Source: Petrosia ficiformis (taxonomy: Eukaryota; Porifera; Demospongiae; Haplosclerida; Petrosiidae). Taken from it: a DNA stretch of 64,000 bases. Made by a program: the position numbers and the translations under genes. The stretch spans positions 930,001 to 994,000 of the forward strand of contig OX345637.1 in assembly GCA_947044365.1 (NCBI GenBank), written 5' to 3'. Position 1 is the first letter of the stretch, and every line of letters begins with the position of its first letter. Under the pieces are notes generated by a model. It was not told where the DNA came from, ran no database searches, and worked only from the letters and a program-made list of their open reading frames with translations. Positions 51,946 to 63,893 of the stretch are shown here, in pieces.

Positions 51946-54900
51946 CAAATGTTTTAAAAAACTTTCTTTGTTATTTATTATTTGTTATGTATTATTTGTA
52001 CAAGTTGAATTTACAATGATTTATACCTCAGAAGCATAATAATACAGCATTGAAACTCCTGTAACCAAATAAGGGTTGAAATAACTGGTTCATTTTTACA
52101 GGGAACTATTGATAGCCTTCAATAGAGTATTAGTCTTTGAATTATCTGCATTCTGTATTGTTTATGAACTAGTGCTGCCACAATTTGTTTTTTACATCAC
52201 GTGTCCATAGAGCTACTCTTTTAGTCATCTCAAGGCCAACTACTAATATCACTTCTTTAAAAATGATTTTTTCTATTGCTGTTTTTCTATGCATGTTTTT
52301 TACCAAAATGGTAGGACAAAGTGAGAATAACCATAAACTGCTTTGCATGGTGTACATACAATTATTTATTAATTTGAACTTTGGAACTGAGTCCCAATGA
52401 ACATGACGCTGAAATACAAGCAATTTTATTCATAATTTTTCTGGATCAAGGAAGTATATTGTGATGTACAATGTGAGACAATATTGGCAGCACTTAGTCT
52501 AGTATGTGCTTGACAAGAGTACAATAATTATTAAACTTTTTTCCATAGTCAAAGTGAAAATAGAGTCAAAACATTGTTTGATGAAGCAAGAGAACATCAG
52601 CCAGCAGTAATATTCATAGGTGAATGATCTCATGCATGTGAGATGTCACATGACGTAACGTGTCACTTCATTATTATTTTAAATGTAAATGAAAGGGGCT
52701 TAAATGAAGTGCTCTTGATTTAATTTACAGTTATGTAAATATTGTGTGGCAAACACATAATTATTGGGAATACAGTAGGCTATAAATGAGATATAGTGAA
52801 AAAAACTACCCCTATGATTGCTTTGTCATGACCAACAATTGCTTTTTCATGTCTGAAACTCAATAACTTAGTTAGTTGTTTTTCTCTTCTTACTTCTTAA
52901 CAATTCTGGTATAAGATTTGCAAATGTATTTTAGCTGCAACAGCTAGTAATTGCAGTTTCCACAAGTGGATTTCATGCTACTGGATTTGCCATTGCTCAA
53001 TTGCATATATCATCGTTTACATGCCACATCCATTAATTGAGTAACCCCCTGGAATCATGCAACTTCCTTAACTATGTACACAATGTATATGTACACAAGG
53101 GTATTTTTATAATATTGAATGGGTGTAAGAAACCAACTCCAGTGCATTACATATCCCTGTGGTTTCATTCAGTAAAATGTTGTATAAACCAAAATGAATT
53201 TTAAGCAAGTATCTAATGAGTTTGATTTTGTGGTTAAACAATGAAGCAAAACACCACGTTCATCCATTTACATTACAGGGATCAGTTGCTCTAGGAGGGC
53301 TGTATTTGATTTATAATAGCCTATGGCCCTCTTGCTCGATTACTGTTAATCAGATACTCTCCTCTTAGAGGTATTATAGCATATACTTATAAATATTAAT
53401 GTTTGTTCCTTGTGATGTTTGGAAACATAATACACTTTCTTTTCATGATATATTATATTGCTACAGATGAGGTAGACTCTCTTCTCAGTAAAAATGAAGA
53501 ACACGATGCTATGATACGAACAAAAAATGAGTTTTTGTTGCAGTGTGATGGAGTGAGTTCTAGCAGTTATTTTCCTTATGAACTTGTTATAGGCCTTTGT
53601 GATAATGTGACATTTTTATTTTGATAAGATGGTATCAGTAATCATTATAATAATTACAGGGTTAAGGATGAGGAGTGAAAATATTGCTATTCATGATTGT
53701 GTAACAGATTTCCAGTATTTGATATGTTACTAGCTAAAATGAATGAAACATGGACTTTGTCCATTGAATTATTATAGTGTACCGGTAACTAGTTTTATTC
53801 TCGTGTGTATAACTTATGAGGGTAATGTAATTACTTGGTATGTCTCTGTGTAACCTTCCCCATCTTTATTTGTCATGCCATTTTTTAATTACAGATGGCT
53901 ACTTCAGAAAGTGACAGAATATTAGTAATGGGTGCTACCAATAGACCTGAAGATATTGATGTAGCAGCTTTAAGGTACCAATACAGTATGATTTTAAATG
54001 TTCATCTTACGAATTAACGTTTTGTAAAGATATATAACTATATTTATTATTGTAGTAGATTTCCAGAAAAAATATATATCTCTCTACCTAATTCAAAGGT
54101 AAAATAGCTTATCTTCACCACAGACAAATATTTTTTATTAATTTATTTTGTAATAGGCTAGAGCTCTTGCTTTACAAAAACTCCTCAAAGATAATAAACA
54201 TGAAATATCCAATTCCGACATACTTTGTATAGCAAAGTAAGTATAATGTACAACGACTGCAATTTTATAATAAAGTTTTCTTTTCTTCCTGCTGTAGAAA
54301 AACAAAATATTACTCATTTAGAGAACTAAAACATCTTGCTCAATGTGCAGCTAAAAGACCAAGGGAAGGTAAGAAAATAATTGTATAATTAACTAGAAGA
54401 TTCTCTCTCCAACTAAGTCGATTATAATCCTGAGCTGTTTAAAAGTTACAATATCACCTATCCTCATTAGTGTTTAACTAAAGTTCATTCTCAATAAACT
54501 GAACTTGCTTTAGTGATTGCTATGGCCTTGGAGAACTCAATATTTAAAATCACAAAGGCTTTAGTCAGTTGAAGTGAACTAATTCTATAAAGGTTTCTTT
54601 GAACATAATATTAACACAATAAAATATTGTTTATAAAAGATTTTATATATCAGCCCAAGGGCCTTCTTCAGCTAGATTGAATGAATGTACTGTTTATAGT
54701 TTCCAGTATTAAAATTAAAATATCTGTTTGCTAGTCCCTCAGCATGCGACTCTGATGATGACTAATTAATATATTGTAAGCTTCGTTCACTCGTGTTTTA
54801 GTCCTGATTAGTTTTTTTTGGTTTGGTACTGGCTTGTTGCCTCAGCCAGAGTTCTTTCTACTGAGGGGAGGGGGAAGTCTTGCCCATTGGCTTACGTAGT

Positions 54901-56311
54901 TGCTCTAAGTTCTGTAAAAGTTGGTGGATCGATAGACCACAGATGGTAAGTAAAATCAAACATTTTTTGCCAGATCCAAAATGTCATTGGCATTGAAATA
55001 GAAATGAGATGTTCACAGTACAAAGTCTACAAGTTCAGTCCATGTGTTACAATATTCATGAGAGTTGACCTGGCTGCCCATTATATGGTGTGACCTTATT
55101 ATAGATAGAGTAAACACATGTAACCATAAACTAATGACAAATACAATAGAAAGACAGAAACTATAAGTCTAATAAAATAGTATAACCGAATAAAAAAGAT
55201 ACCAAGTACACAGATTTATATGTACACATATATCCTTATGATTACTGCAACATGTTACACTTGTAGAGCTATTTTAGGGCCTTTTAAGTTTATTATTTTC
55301 CAGCTTCCACACTTATGCAGGTGGGGGAACATTCCATCCTCCTCCATGGTCACTTGTGCCCCACTAGTTACAACCCTTTTCCAAGTTAAAGTTGTCTACA
55401 TCACTGAAGTTAAGTAGCAGTCAAATTAACTTTCCCACAAAACTGACATTTATAAATAAAACACTCACAGCATATAGTAGGCTCAGTTACAATGAACATT
55501 TTATGAATCAATAATGGGAAAATTCCTCATTTCATAATTCATTTCATTCTGCATACTTATTCATTCACTTGTATCTAGTCTGGAGTTCAGTGTATTTTTT
55601 TTTCAGGGGCTTTAGGAGGGGATATTTCCCACCCAAAAGATTTAAATTCTCCCTAAAAGTGTGCTTAATCCATTAAAATTACAATTTTAAAAATTTATAT
55701 GTAACATCTATAAAGCTATTCTCCCACCCCAATAATATGATCCTAGAAAAAATGGCTGGGTTACCTATGGAATTAATTAAGGAACTGAAACCTGAACAAG
55801 TAGGTCCACTATAATGTTAATTTGTATCACTTGTAACTGATTTAAAACTTCGTCAGATTCGACCAATACGATATGAAGATTTTGAACAGTCTCGATTACA
55901 AATACAACCCTGTGTTAACAAGGAGACTATCCAAAAGTTTGAGAAATGGAATGAAAACTATGGTATGAAGCGTAGGCAGTAATTACATTGCAAATTTCTA
56001 AAAAATATATCCACTAGTATATACAAATATTAATAATACTACAGAATCAGTATAATAATAATTATTATTATAGATAATGCATTATAATGATGCATTGTAA
56101 TTCTTGCATGTACATATGACTTTTAAAATTATTAAATGCACAGTCTATAGACAGTAGGTTATGTCTCAACTCTCAACTCCAATCATTTATGTTATAATTA
56201 CTGTCAATAAGGTGTATTAACCATCCTATAGGGAGTAAAATTTCTAACTCAACCAGTCCCAGTTTAGAGGAACCAGAAAGCAATTCTGATGTCAATGATA
56301 TTTATTCGTAA
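45350..56311 (+). CDS. Copy C: Cys-rich module, coiled coil, spastin-like AAA, one frame lesion
   Basis: Exons: 45350-45398 ([16 protein letters not shown]), 48261-49060, 49130-49178, 49280-49573, 49631-49747, 49804-49893, 50194-50229, 50811-50928, 51168-51196, 51262-51326, 51401-51475, 51563-51634, 52549-52619, 53467-53552, 53895-53974, 54056-54098, 54157-54236, 54298-54368, 55747-55799, 55857-55962, 56232-56311. The N-terminal module ([15 protein letters not shown]) is one exon here but split by an intron in copy A. A coiled coil follows. There is no Death exon. The motor has [19 protein letters not shown] and MGATNRPED, but the first arginine of LRRF is Ser (LSRFPEKIY). The 52549 exon is 71 nt instead of 76, which breaks frame at pore loop 1. 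A donor at 51646, 11 nt downstream of the usual one, would restore frame. The copy may therefore be a pseudogene or a variant. Confidence 0.72.
45558..46090. mobile_element. Mariner-type MITE (TA-flanked) in copy C intron 1
   Basis: Ends CTAGGGAGTGGGCGGG and, inverted, CCCCTCCCCCTAG are flanked by TA. Farther in, CAATCAGTTTC and GAAACTGATTGG are also inverted. About 530 bp with no coding frame. TA flanks suggest a Tc1/mariner origin. Confidence 0.55.
46093..48260. other. Copy C intron 1, remainder
   Basis: No exon seen. It holds the second copy of the 45-bp block (46469-46513). It also has a dispersed repeat at about 47553-47670 (GTGGAATCCCTTTATTGC, GTGTCCTTAATA, GTGTCCTCAATAGAGAGG), a pattern common in invertebrate genomes. 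Finally it has a stretch at 47770-48120 homologous to 26470-27270 of copy A. Confidence 0.5.
51883..51938. repeat. (TA)n microsatellite
   Basis: About 28 TA units in the copy C intron between the exons at 51563 and 52549. Confidence 0.95.
52788..53110 (+). mobile_element. MITE (CCCTATGATTGCTTT family), 3' truncated
   Basis: Begins with CTACCCCTATGATTGCTTTG and keeps the CATTAATTGAGTAACC and CAACTTCCTTAACTATG blocks, but lacks the inverted right terminus. It lies in an intron of copy C. Confidence 0.65.
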
Positions 56312-56906
56312 CACTAGGCAATTACGTGATAATGTATTTTGATAATTTATTTTTAGCTTTTAGTTTAGTATCAATAGAGTTACAGATATAATTTGTAGTA
56401 ATGTATTCTGTTTTTGTAAAAAAAAAATAATGTGTTCCATTTAATTTAATTTGAACAACCACTTAATTTTAATAATGCAAATGTACTCCACTTGATTGTT
56501 CTAGCTAGAAACAAAAAAAAATTTTTTTTTGGATTATAATTATAGTTTTGTGATTCATTGAATGGTGTCCCTCCCATGAAGTCAAATACCTCTTTCCAAA
56601 TCAACCTTGGAAAGTAGAAGTGGTTAGTTTAAACGTTTTAGCTATGAATTTAAGGTCCATTGGTCCAATCTTGTTGATGTGCATTTACAGGCCTATCGAG
56701 CAATCAGTAAGAACAGCTTGTAGAAAATGCAAGTACTAGGTGATATACGTAGATGGAAAGATACTTAGAAAGCAAATAACTACAATTATTACACTTCCTA
56801 TAAAGTTTGGTGTCCAGCATGAGTAAGCCAGGAAAGTTAAATTGATGATCACTACAAATCAATCACAAGTATAATTTATTCTCCATAATATTATATTATT
56901 TAACAG
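56312..56906. other. Spacer between copy C and the TPR exon
   Basis: 3' flank of copy C. Parts resemble the downstream flank of copy B (GTCCCTCCCATGAAGTCAAA occurs in both at about 42102 and 56568). No gene seen. Confidence 0.5.
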
Positions 56907-57076
56907 AAAAACACTTTGAGCAAGCAATAGAATATTATACTAAAGCAATTGAAGTCAATCCATCGGTAGCTGTTTACTATGGTAATAGAAGTATAGCACA
57001 TCTGAAGATGGAGAGTTATGGATATGCTTTAGCTGATGCAAGTAAAGCACTGGAATTAGACAAGATGTATCTTAAG
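56907..57076 (+). CDS. PP5-like TPR exon 2
   Basis: After a taacag acceptor the exon reads EKHFEQAIEYYTKAIEVNP, then YYGNRSIAHLKMESYGYALADAS and KALELDKMYLK, ending in phase 0 at GTATAT. This is the TPR1/TPR2 boundary of protein phosphatase 5 (family pattern A.YYGNRS.A.L..E.YGYAL.DA..A.ELDK.Y.K). It needs one G from the previous exon, which the exon at 19507-19561 supplies. The following TPR (GYYRRA...) and the phosphatase domain are not visible downstream in the window. This is therefore a fragment, or the gene continues elsewhere. Confidence 0.78.
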
Positions 57077-57544
57077 GTATATTATATAGTGTGTCTATGT
57101 GTGTGTGTACATTTTATGTTGGATGTATTCAAGCAGCTAGTTCTGGTCACAGCAAAGATTGATTTTCGTAATTAATCATACAAAGCCTCATAACTGAATT
57201 AGTACCACTCTTATTTTGGATTGAAATATCTGTTCAAAGAGATCATCACTATTATGAATTACAAATGCGTTGTTTAAATAGGCCTCTTTCTTGGTGTGCC
57301 ACTAGATGGACTTTTAAATACTGCCTCACTTTTACTTGCTTTTGAATATTATAACATTTAATATCACATGACAAATGTATGACAAATGTACCTTCTCTGG
57401 GATTATTACATAATCTGGACACAAGTATTTGACATAATTAGGTGTAGTTTCTTAAACCAGTTTATGAAACAGTTTTTTATGAAATCATTAATAATTCTAA
57501 CCTAGTTGTTCAGTTGTATCTATTATATGCAGTTATATATACAT

Positions 57545-57898
57545 TAGGACTGCAACAAATAGTAGTTTTTAGTATCTAGATATTTGCTTAGTTTAACGAA
57601 AGAATATCTAGTATCATACATCATTTCTAATGAAATATCAAATGATAGATCAACATTTTGCTATAACCAACTACTATAGATATTTATAACAACAGCCAAA
57701 AACTATCTGTTCAGCACTTTACAGGTGTAGAAAGCTGGTAACATGGAGCAAGAAGCTTCTCCGCGGCTATTTTATTGCAATTATAATTTCATGTGTTCAA
57801 TTTCTGTGCATGTGCAAACATTAAACGAATATTTGGATGCTGAAATACCAAAATAACGAACGAATATCGAGACAGAGCAAATATTTATTGTAGTCCTA
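57545..57898. mobile_element. hAT-like MITE (TAGGACTGCAACAAATA)
   Basis: Ends TAGGACTGCAACAAATA and, inverted, TATTTATTGTAGTCCTA. The interior is AT-rich with several self-complementary stretches. The terminal pattern is that of common hAT-derived MITEs. No clear target duplication was read. Confidence 0.7.
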
Positions 57899-57976
57899 AT
57901 TACTAATGATTGATAATGTAAACTATGATTGAAAACTGTTTCTATTACACATCATTAATTAATTGTATACATTTAC

Positions 57977-58124
57977 CTCTAGTATGACTTCTTGCTGTGT
58001 TAATCGTTCTATGTCAGCCTCTATAGGTTCACAATCTACATATTCTCAGACTGAGTCAACCAATCATCATATGTTGTACATTTCTTATTGAATGCCTCTA
58101 CCATATTCAACAGTTCCTGAGTAC
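57977..58124 (-). pseudogene. Spectrin-type exon with a one-base frameshift
   Basis: Reads TQELLNMVEAFNKK, TYDDWLTQSEN, then a stop. Shifting by one base gives YVDCEPIEADIERLTQQE to a proper GTAAAT donor. One base is missing near 58048. The incoming phase (1) matches the exon at 59174-59348, so both belong to one gene. The sequence type (DDWL, ERLTQQE) is spectrin-repeat. Confidence 0.65.
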
Positions 58125-59173
58125 CTACGTATGAATAGATAAGGTACTTAATAATTAATTGTAGGTACTATACTTGAAACCATGAGATATTTTGTTCTAA
58201 ATACATGCATATAATGTTTAGCATAGAAATATGTATTTGATTTGCATACACACACCACCTGGAATCATAATTGGCATTAAATGGCTACTCCTCCTCTGTG
58301 TTACCAGCTTTCTACAATAGCAGATACATGTATAGTTTGGCTACAGTTCAGTTTCATGTAGGATGTTTGTACTGGAAACAATCTATCATGCTGCCCAAAG
58401 ACATTTTAAAAATTTAGCTCCCTCTGAGGTTGCTTAGAAGGCTATATTTATAATACAGTTTTTGTCTAAATATTTCTCCTTTGCATCAATTAAAATAAAG
58501 GTAATTGTTTACATCATGGTGCATTTGGGTAATGATGTAAGCTTCAGGTAATACATTCACTGTAATTAAGTACCCTTGGTCAGTTCTACTTGAAGTATGT
58601 AACTGTACTTACATGTATATACTATAACTACAGTATATAAAAATACTTATAATAATAATTATAACTTTAATGGCTACTGAAATATAAATGTTATTCTGAG
58701 GTGAGTGAGTATATTTTTACATGATATAAATGTTTAACTTTAATACTGTATGTCTTTAAAGAAACGTCAAGGTGTTTACTTCTCTTCTGGGCATCTGCAC
58801 CCAGCTTTAAAATAAGACAAGCCTTTAATTGAGGCATTGGTTCTTTTTAACTATTGAAAACTTTCCATACATCATTATCAATTTTATAACTAACTACCTT
58901 CCATGATTAAACTACTGTATTACTTCCATGAATGCGGACTGAGAGCCCAACCTTGCGAAACGTGAGTGCTTATCCTGACTTGCCTGCTTGGAATAGCTAG
59001 CTTTCACTTACACTGTAGCCCTCTTACAGTACATTTATAACAAATGCTAGAATAAACTCATAAACAATTTATGGAACATGTGTTTGCAGATGCCACATGG
59101 TAGTTTAAACATCATTGCACATAATGTATATGTGCATGTGCATGTATATGTACTATAATTAAATAAAACATAC

Positions 59174-59348
59174 TCATTGTTGTCATGGTAATAGATGTTT
59201 CCATACGTCCCCAAGCTGAATCTAGTTAAGCCATTAAAGTTTCAATTTTTTTGAGGTTAGCTTCCGATAATGTGCCTTTTGATGATTCAGCAAGTTGATG
59301 TATGCGTTCCAGGAGACGCTTACGAGACTTGAATGACTCTTGAATTGT
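59174..59348 (-). pseudogene. Spectrin-type exon with an in-frame stop
   Basis: Reads TIQESFKSRKRLLERIHQLA, SEANLKKIETLMA, then TAA at 59226-59228, then LDSAWGRMETSITMTTM to a donor. The incoming phase 0 fits the exon at 63894 and the outgoing phase 1 fits 58124. The heptad-like pattern and LDSAW are those of a spectrin repeat. With the neighbouring frameshift, this suggests the 5' part of the gene is decaying, or that the assembly has errors. Confidence 0.65.
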
Positions 59349-60900
59349 CTAAGAAGGGATAAAAATTAGAAATTGCTGGTTATACACAAATCTAGTGTTA
59401 TTTCAAATCGGATTATATATAATTGTAATTAGAAACAATATGGTATTTGTAATAGTTATAACATAGTAGTAAACAGAATTATTTCCTTTTATAGTCCTAA
59501 TAATTAGAAAATAAATTTACCTGATGCCATCTTTATCATATTGAGATTATAGAAAAGGGTTAATAATGGAATGCAGGAAGTTATTACTACACAAATGCGA
59601 TTACAGAATTATAATTAAATAAACACTAATATAATATACAGGTTTATATAACAGTGTAGTAATGTTAACTAGTACACAAATAATACACTATAGTAAAGTG
59701 TAATATAATACTGTATCATACAATAAACTAAAGTATTGTTACAGCACAGTGCAGTACTGTACAGTATACTGTAGTAGACTACAGTATTGAACAGTATATA
59801 GTAGAGTAGAGTATAGTTGAGTAGCATATAATACACAAATATATATACACATTCTACAATGTAAATATGAAGAAGGTATATTGAATATAGAACTGTGCAG
59901 GTACTGTATTGTGTATGATCTTATCTTGTACCTTCAAATTTAATAGTTACTGTGTTGATTACAAATGTCCCTGAACATATTTCATTATTATGCATTAATA
60001 TTGCAAAAAATTGTCACAACATTGAACTACAGTACAAGCAACAAAGTTTATGTAACAAGAGTATATAAAAGTTAAGGTATTATCAGAACATATTTCATCA
60101 ATGTAAAATGCAAATAGAGAATATGTCATTGATAATATCTGCTCTGTGGGTGATAACAATGGATCTGACAGGGGGACAAGTCTATATCATCCCAGTCAAA
60201 TTCAAATCCAATAAATATAATTATACACAGATTTTGTGAGATGACATTTTAAGCACTGGTTATATTTAAGCTGGTTAGTTACATACATCAGTAGTCTATC
60301 AATTGTATAGAATATGTAAAACATGGTTAATAGGTGAATATCCACACACATGAACACCAGGAGGTAGTAGTAGTCTTTAGAAAATTCAATGAAAGTTGAT
60401 CATGAGCTCATGTTGTAATGGCTACTAGTCAGTGGTTTTTAAGAGGAAGACAATAAACTTTAATACATAGGAAGATCACCATTAGGTCATGTTTACAATA
60501 CTGCAATATTACAAAATTAATAATGTGATAAATTTAATGTGAACCTGTAAAAAAAATCTAAAATCCACAGTTTTTGAACCAGAATTCCTAAATACATTTA
60601 AATTATTGATTGCCAGAAGGATCATAATCATTCACTTGGTTGCATGTCCAAACTGCTGACAGTAAGTGTTACAGTATGAGTCATGATGTTTTATGCTTGC
60701 TTGCAGATCTTATAGTGGAAGTGGTACAGACATCATACAGTGAATCACACCATTACTGCTGAGTTGATGTCTTGAAGAGTATGTATGTATTCCTAACTTA
60801 CTTAAATTTACATAAGAACTGACAACAGAAGCAGTATATATAAATCATTGAATCCACCAATAATGGTGGGAATGACGCAATGATTCCGCTGACATGCAAT
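59349..60900. other. Intergenic DNA upstream of the second FReD gene
   Basis: No gene. A short ACTGT/CAGTA-rich tract at about 59700-59830. From about 60840 it resembles the upstream region of the first FReD gene. Confidence 0.5.
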
Positions 60901-61040
60901 TGACTGATTGGTTGACTATATTTGCAGTGCAAGCAAGTACTAGTTGTCTATAAAAGGGAAATCAGCATAATAAACACTTCCTGTGTGTTCTCAGTCCTAC
61001 TGACAAAAACAGATTAAACAAAAAAAGAAAACAAGAGATA
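60901..61040 (+). promoter_or_regulatory. TATA promoter of the second FReD gene
   Basis: Inverted CCAAT (GACTGATTGGTTGACT), TGCAGTGCAAGCAA and TATAAAA at 60949-60955, in the same order and spacing as before the first FReD gene, and 86-92 bp before the ATG. Confidence 0.75.
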
Positions 61041-62092
61041 ATGATGAAAGCTCCTCTCTTACTAGTTCTACTATTGACAGTTGCTTATCATGCTGAAGGA
61101 AATTGTCCTGATGATTCAAATGGTTAGTAATAAAAAAATATGTACTGAATAAACTATGCTATGCCATTTTTAACATCAATCATTCCACACAGAATATCTT
61201 TATGGATGTACAGCTGTAGATGAAGAAGGACAAGATCTTTCTTGTACTTGCATGAAACTACAGCAGAAAGGTAAATTCAACTGTACTTGTTTTGCTAACG
61301 ATCAAGTAGAAATGGATGAACACTACCTGAACTGTCATGATGCCTTGAAGAAGGGTCAGCAACAAAGTGGTGTGTACTTACTCAAACCTGATAATATGGC
61401 ACCTTTTGAGGTACATAATAATGTTGTTATAACAATATAATTTTATGTCTAGTTGAAATGGAAGTGATGTAAATAAATACTACAACTACACTAAATAGCT
61501 GTATTAATTTTAATTTATATACACATAATTATACATTATATAGGCTTATTGTGATATGGAGACTGATGGTGGTGGATGGACTGTCTTTCAAAGGAGAATG
61601 GATGGTTCTGTTGACTTCTACCTCAACTGGGCTGATTATGTTCATGGTTTTGGAAATATCTCGGAAGAGCATTGGTTAGGACTTAGTAAACTTCATCGTT
61701 TAGCTAATGGTAGTGTATCAACAGAATTACGAGTTGATATGAAAGATAAAAATGGTGTTTATGGATATGCTAAGTACTCTTCATTCTATATTGGTGGTTC
61801 TTCTACTGATTATACTCTTCGTATATCAGGATATAGTGGTCCTTCTGAAGTTGGTGACTCTCTAGCCTACCATAATACCCAAAAATTCACCACTAAAGAC
61901 AATGACAATGATGCTTATACCAACAATTGTGCAAATAAATATTTCGGTGGATGGTGGTATAACAAGTGTCATAAGTCTAATCTTAATGGTCGCTATGATG
62001 ATGATGATTATGGCGAAGGAATTAATTGGTTTTCTTGGAAAGGTCATACCTATTCTCTCAGTTTCACTGAAATGAAAGTTCATGCTGCATAA
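61041..62092 (+). CDS. Secreted fibrinogen-related (FReD) protein, copy 2
   Basis: Three exons, 61041-61122, 61193-61410 and 61544-62092, with the same phases as copy 1. Starts MMKAPLLLVLLLTVAYHAEG (signal peptide); the second ATG aligns with copy 1's start. The Cys-rich exon 2 has CTC twice. The FReD exon has AYCDMETDGGGWTVFQRR, KDNDNDAYTNNC (calcium-site region) and GGWWYNKCHKSNLNGRYDD with the conserved Cys-His. It then has INWFSWKGHTYSL and FTEMKVHAA. This is the canonical member of the pair: key binding residues lost in copy 1 are kept. An AATAAA follows at about 62188. Role: extracellular recognition or adhesion (family knowledge). Confidence 0.9.
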
Positions 62093-63893
62093 AGCAACAT
62101 TTGGTGACAAAACACGTTTACACATAATGAAAGTAGCTTCATGTAGTAACTGTTATAGACTTTTTGTATGTTTTTGCTTTTTTTCGAAAATAAATACAAC
62201 TTATTGAAAAATATCTGCAAATTTGGCATGAAAGAAAGTGTAGCTATTACCACACCTGCTGAAGTTATCAGATCTGAAGTAAGATTGTAATAATTTGATT
62301 TAGATATTAAGTATTCAAAAGAAATTATTCCTCTACTAGATATTCGGTTTGTACTCATAAGTTACACACAAACATGTATGTACTAAATGGGATTACTGAT
62401 AAAACCTGTAGCCATGTAGACAATGAGTATTAATAATACAAAACAATGTTTCATACATATTATACTTTAAGACAGTGTAAAGTATCCTTCTACATGATTA
62501 GATACCTAAAGTTTGTTAATATACACAATCACACAACTATCATAAGATGACTTTATACATGTACAGTATGTAATGTAGTGTATAGTTTAATGTCATAATG
62601 TAACTCAATAACAAAGCGTTGGATTTAAATTTTAAAAACACAAAAAAGAACAGGTAGGATAATGATGGAGGTAAAAAGATTTTGATCATTCCAAACTAAA
62701 GTTATGAAAATATTTCTGAGGTCAAGGTGAACTTGAAAGACCTTTATGAGATATATCATTTATAGTTTTAATTCTACTTTATGTACAGTATAAGCATAGT
62801 ATATATTAGTACATACATTACTATATGTAATAACTCAATGATATGCATTGTCTATGTTTTATTATCAAAAAAATAGTGTGTACAAAAATCAGCCATTTTG
62901 AGGTAACTAGTTTTGATCAAACACTTCTGATTAAATGTTTGTTATTCAGTTATTTTGTATTTCATTTTGGTATCTAAGATGCCAAATGCCTGTTAGCGCC
63001 AGTGGTCGTCTCTCCGTCAAATGACGACCACTTTTCTTTTATCTTCCATTTTGTAATTATTATTAATAATTAATAATGAATAATAAATAGTGGGTTTGTA
63101 CACGCATTCAAATGGCTGACTTACAATCAGAGTTACGATCATACTTTCTTCCTTCTGGCTCAAGTTCTAACTAACTCCAGAAATGTAGCAGCAGAAACTT
63201 AGTTAATCCCACAATCCAAGAAGTCTAAAAGATTGTTTAACTCGGAATGGTTGTGTGAGTTTTCATGGTTATCTTGCGTAGATGGTCGTATGTTTTGTGT
63301 GTAAGCATGGTGGTCGCTCCAATATCTATTATTATTTTTATGTACCAGTTATTCAGTTGTTGGCATATATAATACATGATTTTTCATTCAGAAATTTACT
63401 CTTGCTTCAAATACATGTATTTTAAAATAAACAACATACATGTAAGATTATAAACAATTATTACAACAAGTGGTGACCAATATTATTCTTCTGGTGCTAA
63501 CACTGGCCTAGATATCAAAATTTATGTTCAAAACCACTGATTAGCAAGCATTTAAAGAGAAGTGTATGATCAAAATTATTTACCACAAAATGATTGGTTT
63601 TCACAAAGTCAGCCATTTATACACATGCACATGCAAATATAGTATAGAACATTATAAAAACTTCATAAATGTAGTAATAGAGCACTTATACTAGAGTTAT
63701 ATACAGTCTCAACTACACAGAATGCAAAAAGAGTGTGGTGTTCTGAAAGATGTTGAATTGCTTTCTCTGTGCTATAAAATATTTCTATAGTCTTTAAACT
63801 GTGTAGGATTCGACTGGTGTTAAAGGCTTTTAATGGTGTTTATATACTATCTGTTATGTGAAGTTTTTGTCTCTACTCTACATATATTATTAC
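62093..63893. other. FReD 3' flank and intergenic DNA
   Basis: 62093-62480 is FReD 3' flank without the MITE. A 10-bp perfect stem (AGTGGTCGTC / GACGACCACT) lies at 63001-63032. No other gene seen. Confidence 0.5.

Noticed and set aside
51857..52039. Small frame with Ile-Tyr repeats
   Set aside because: Translation of the (TA)n tract.
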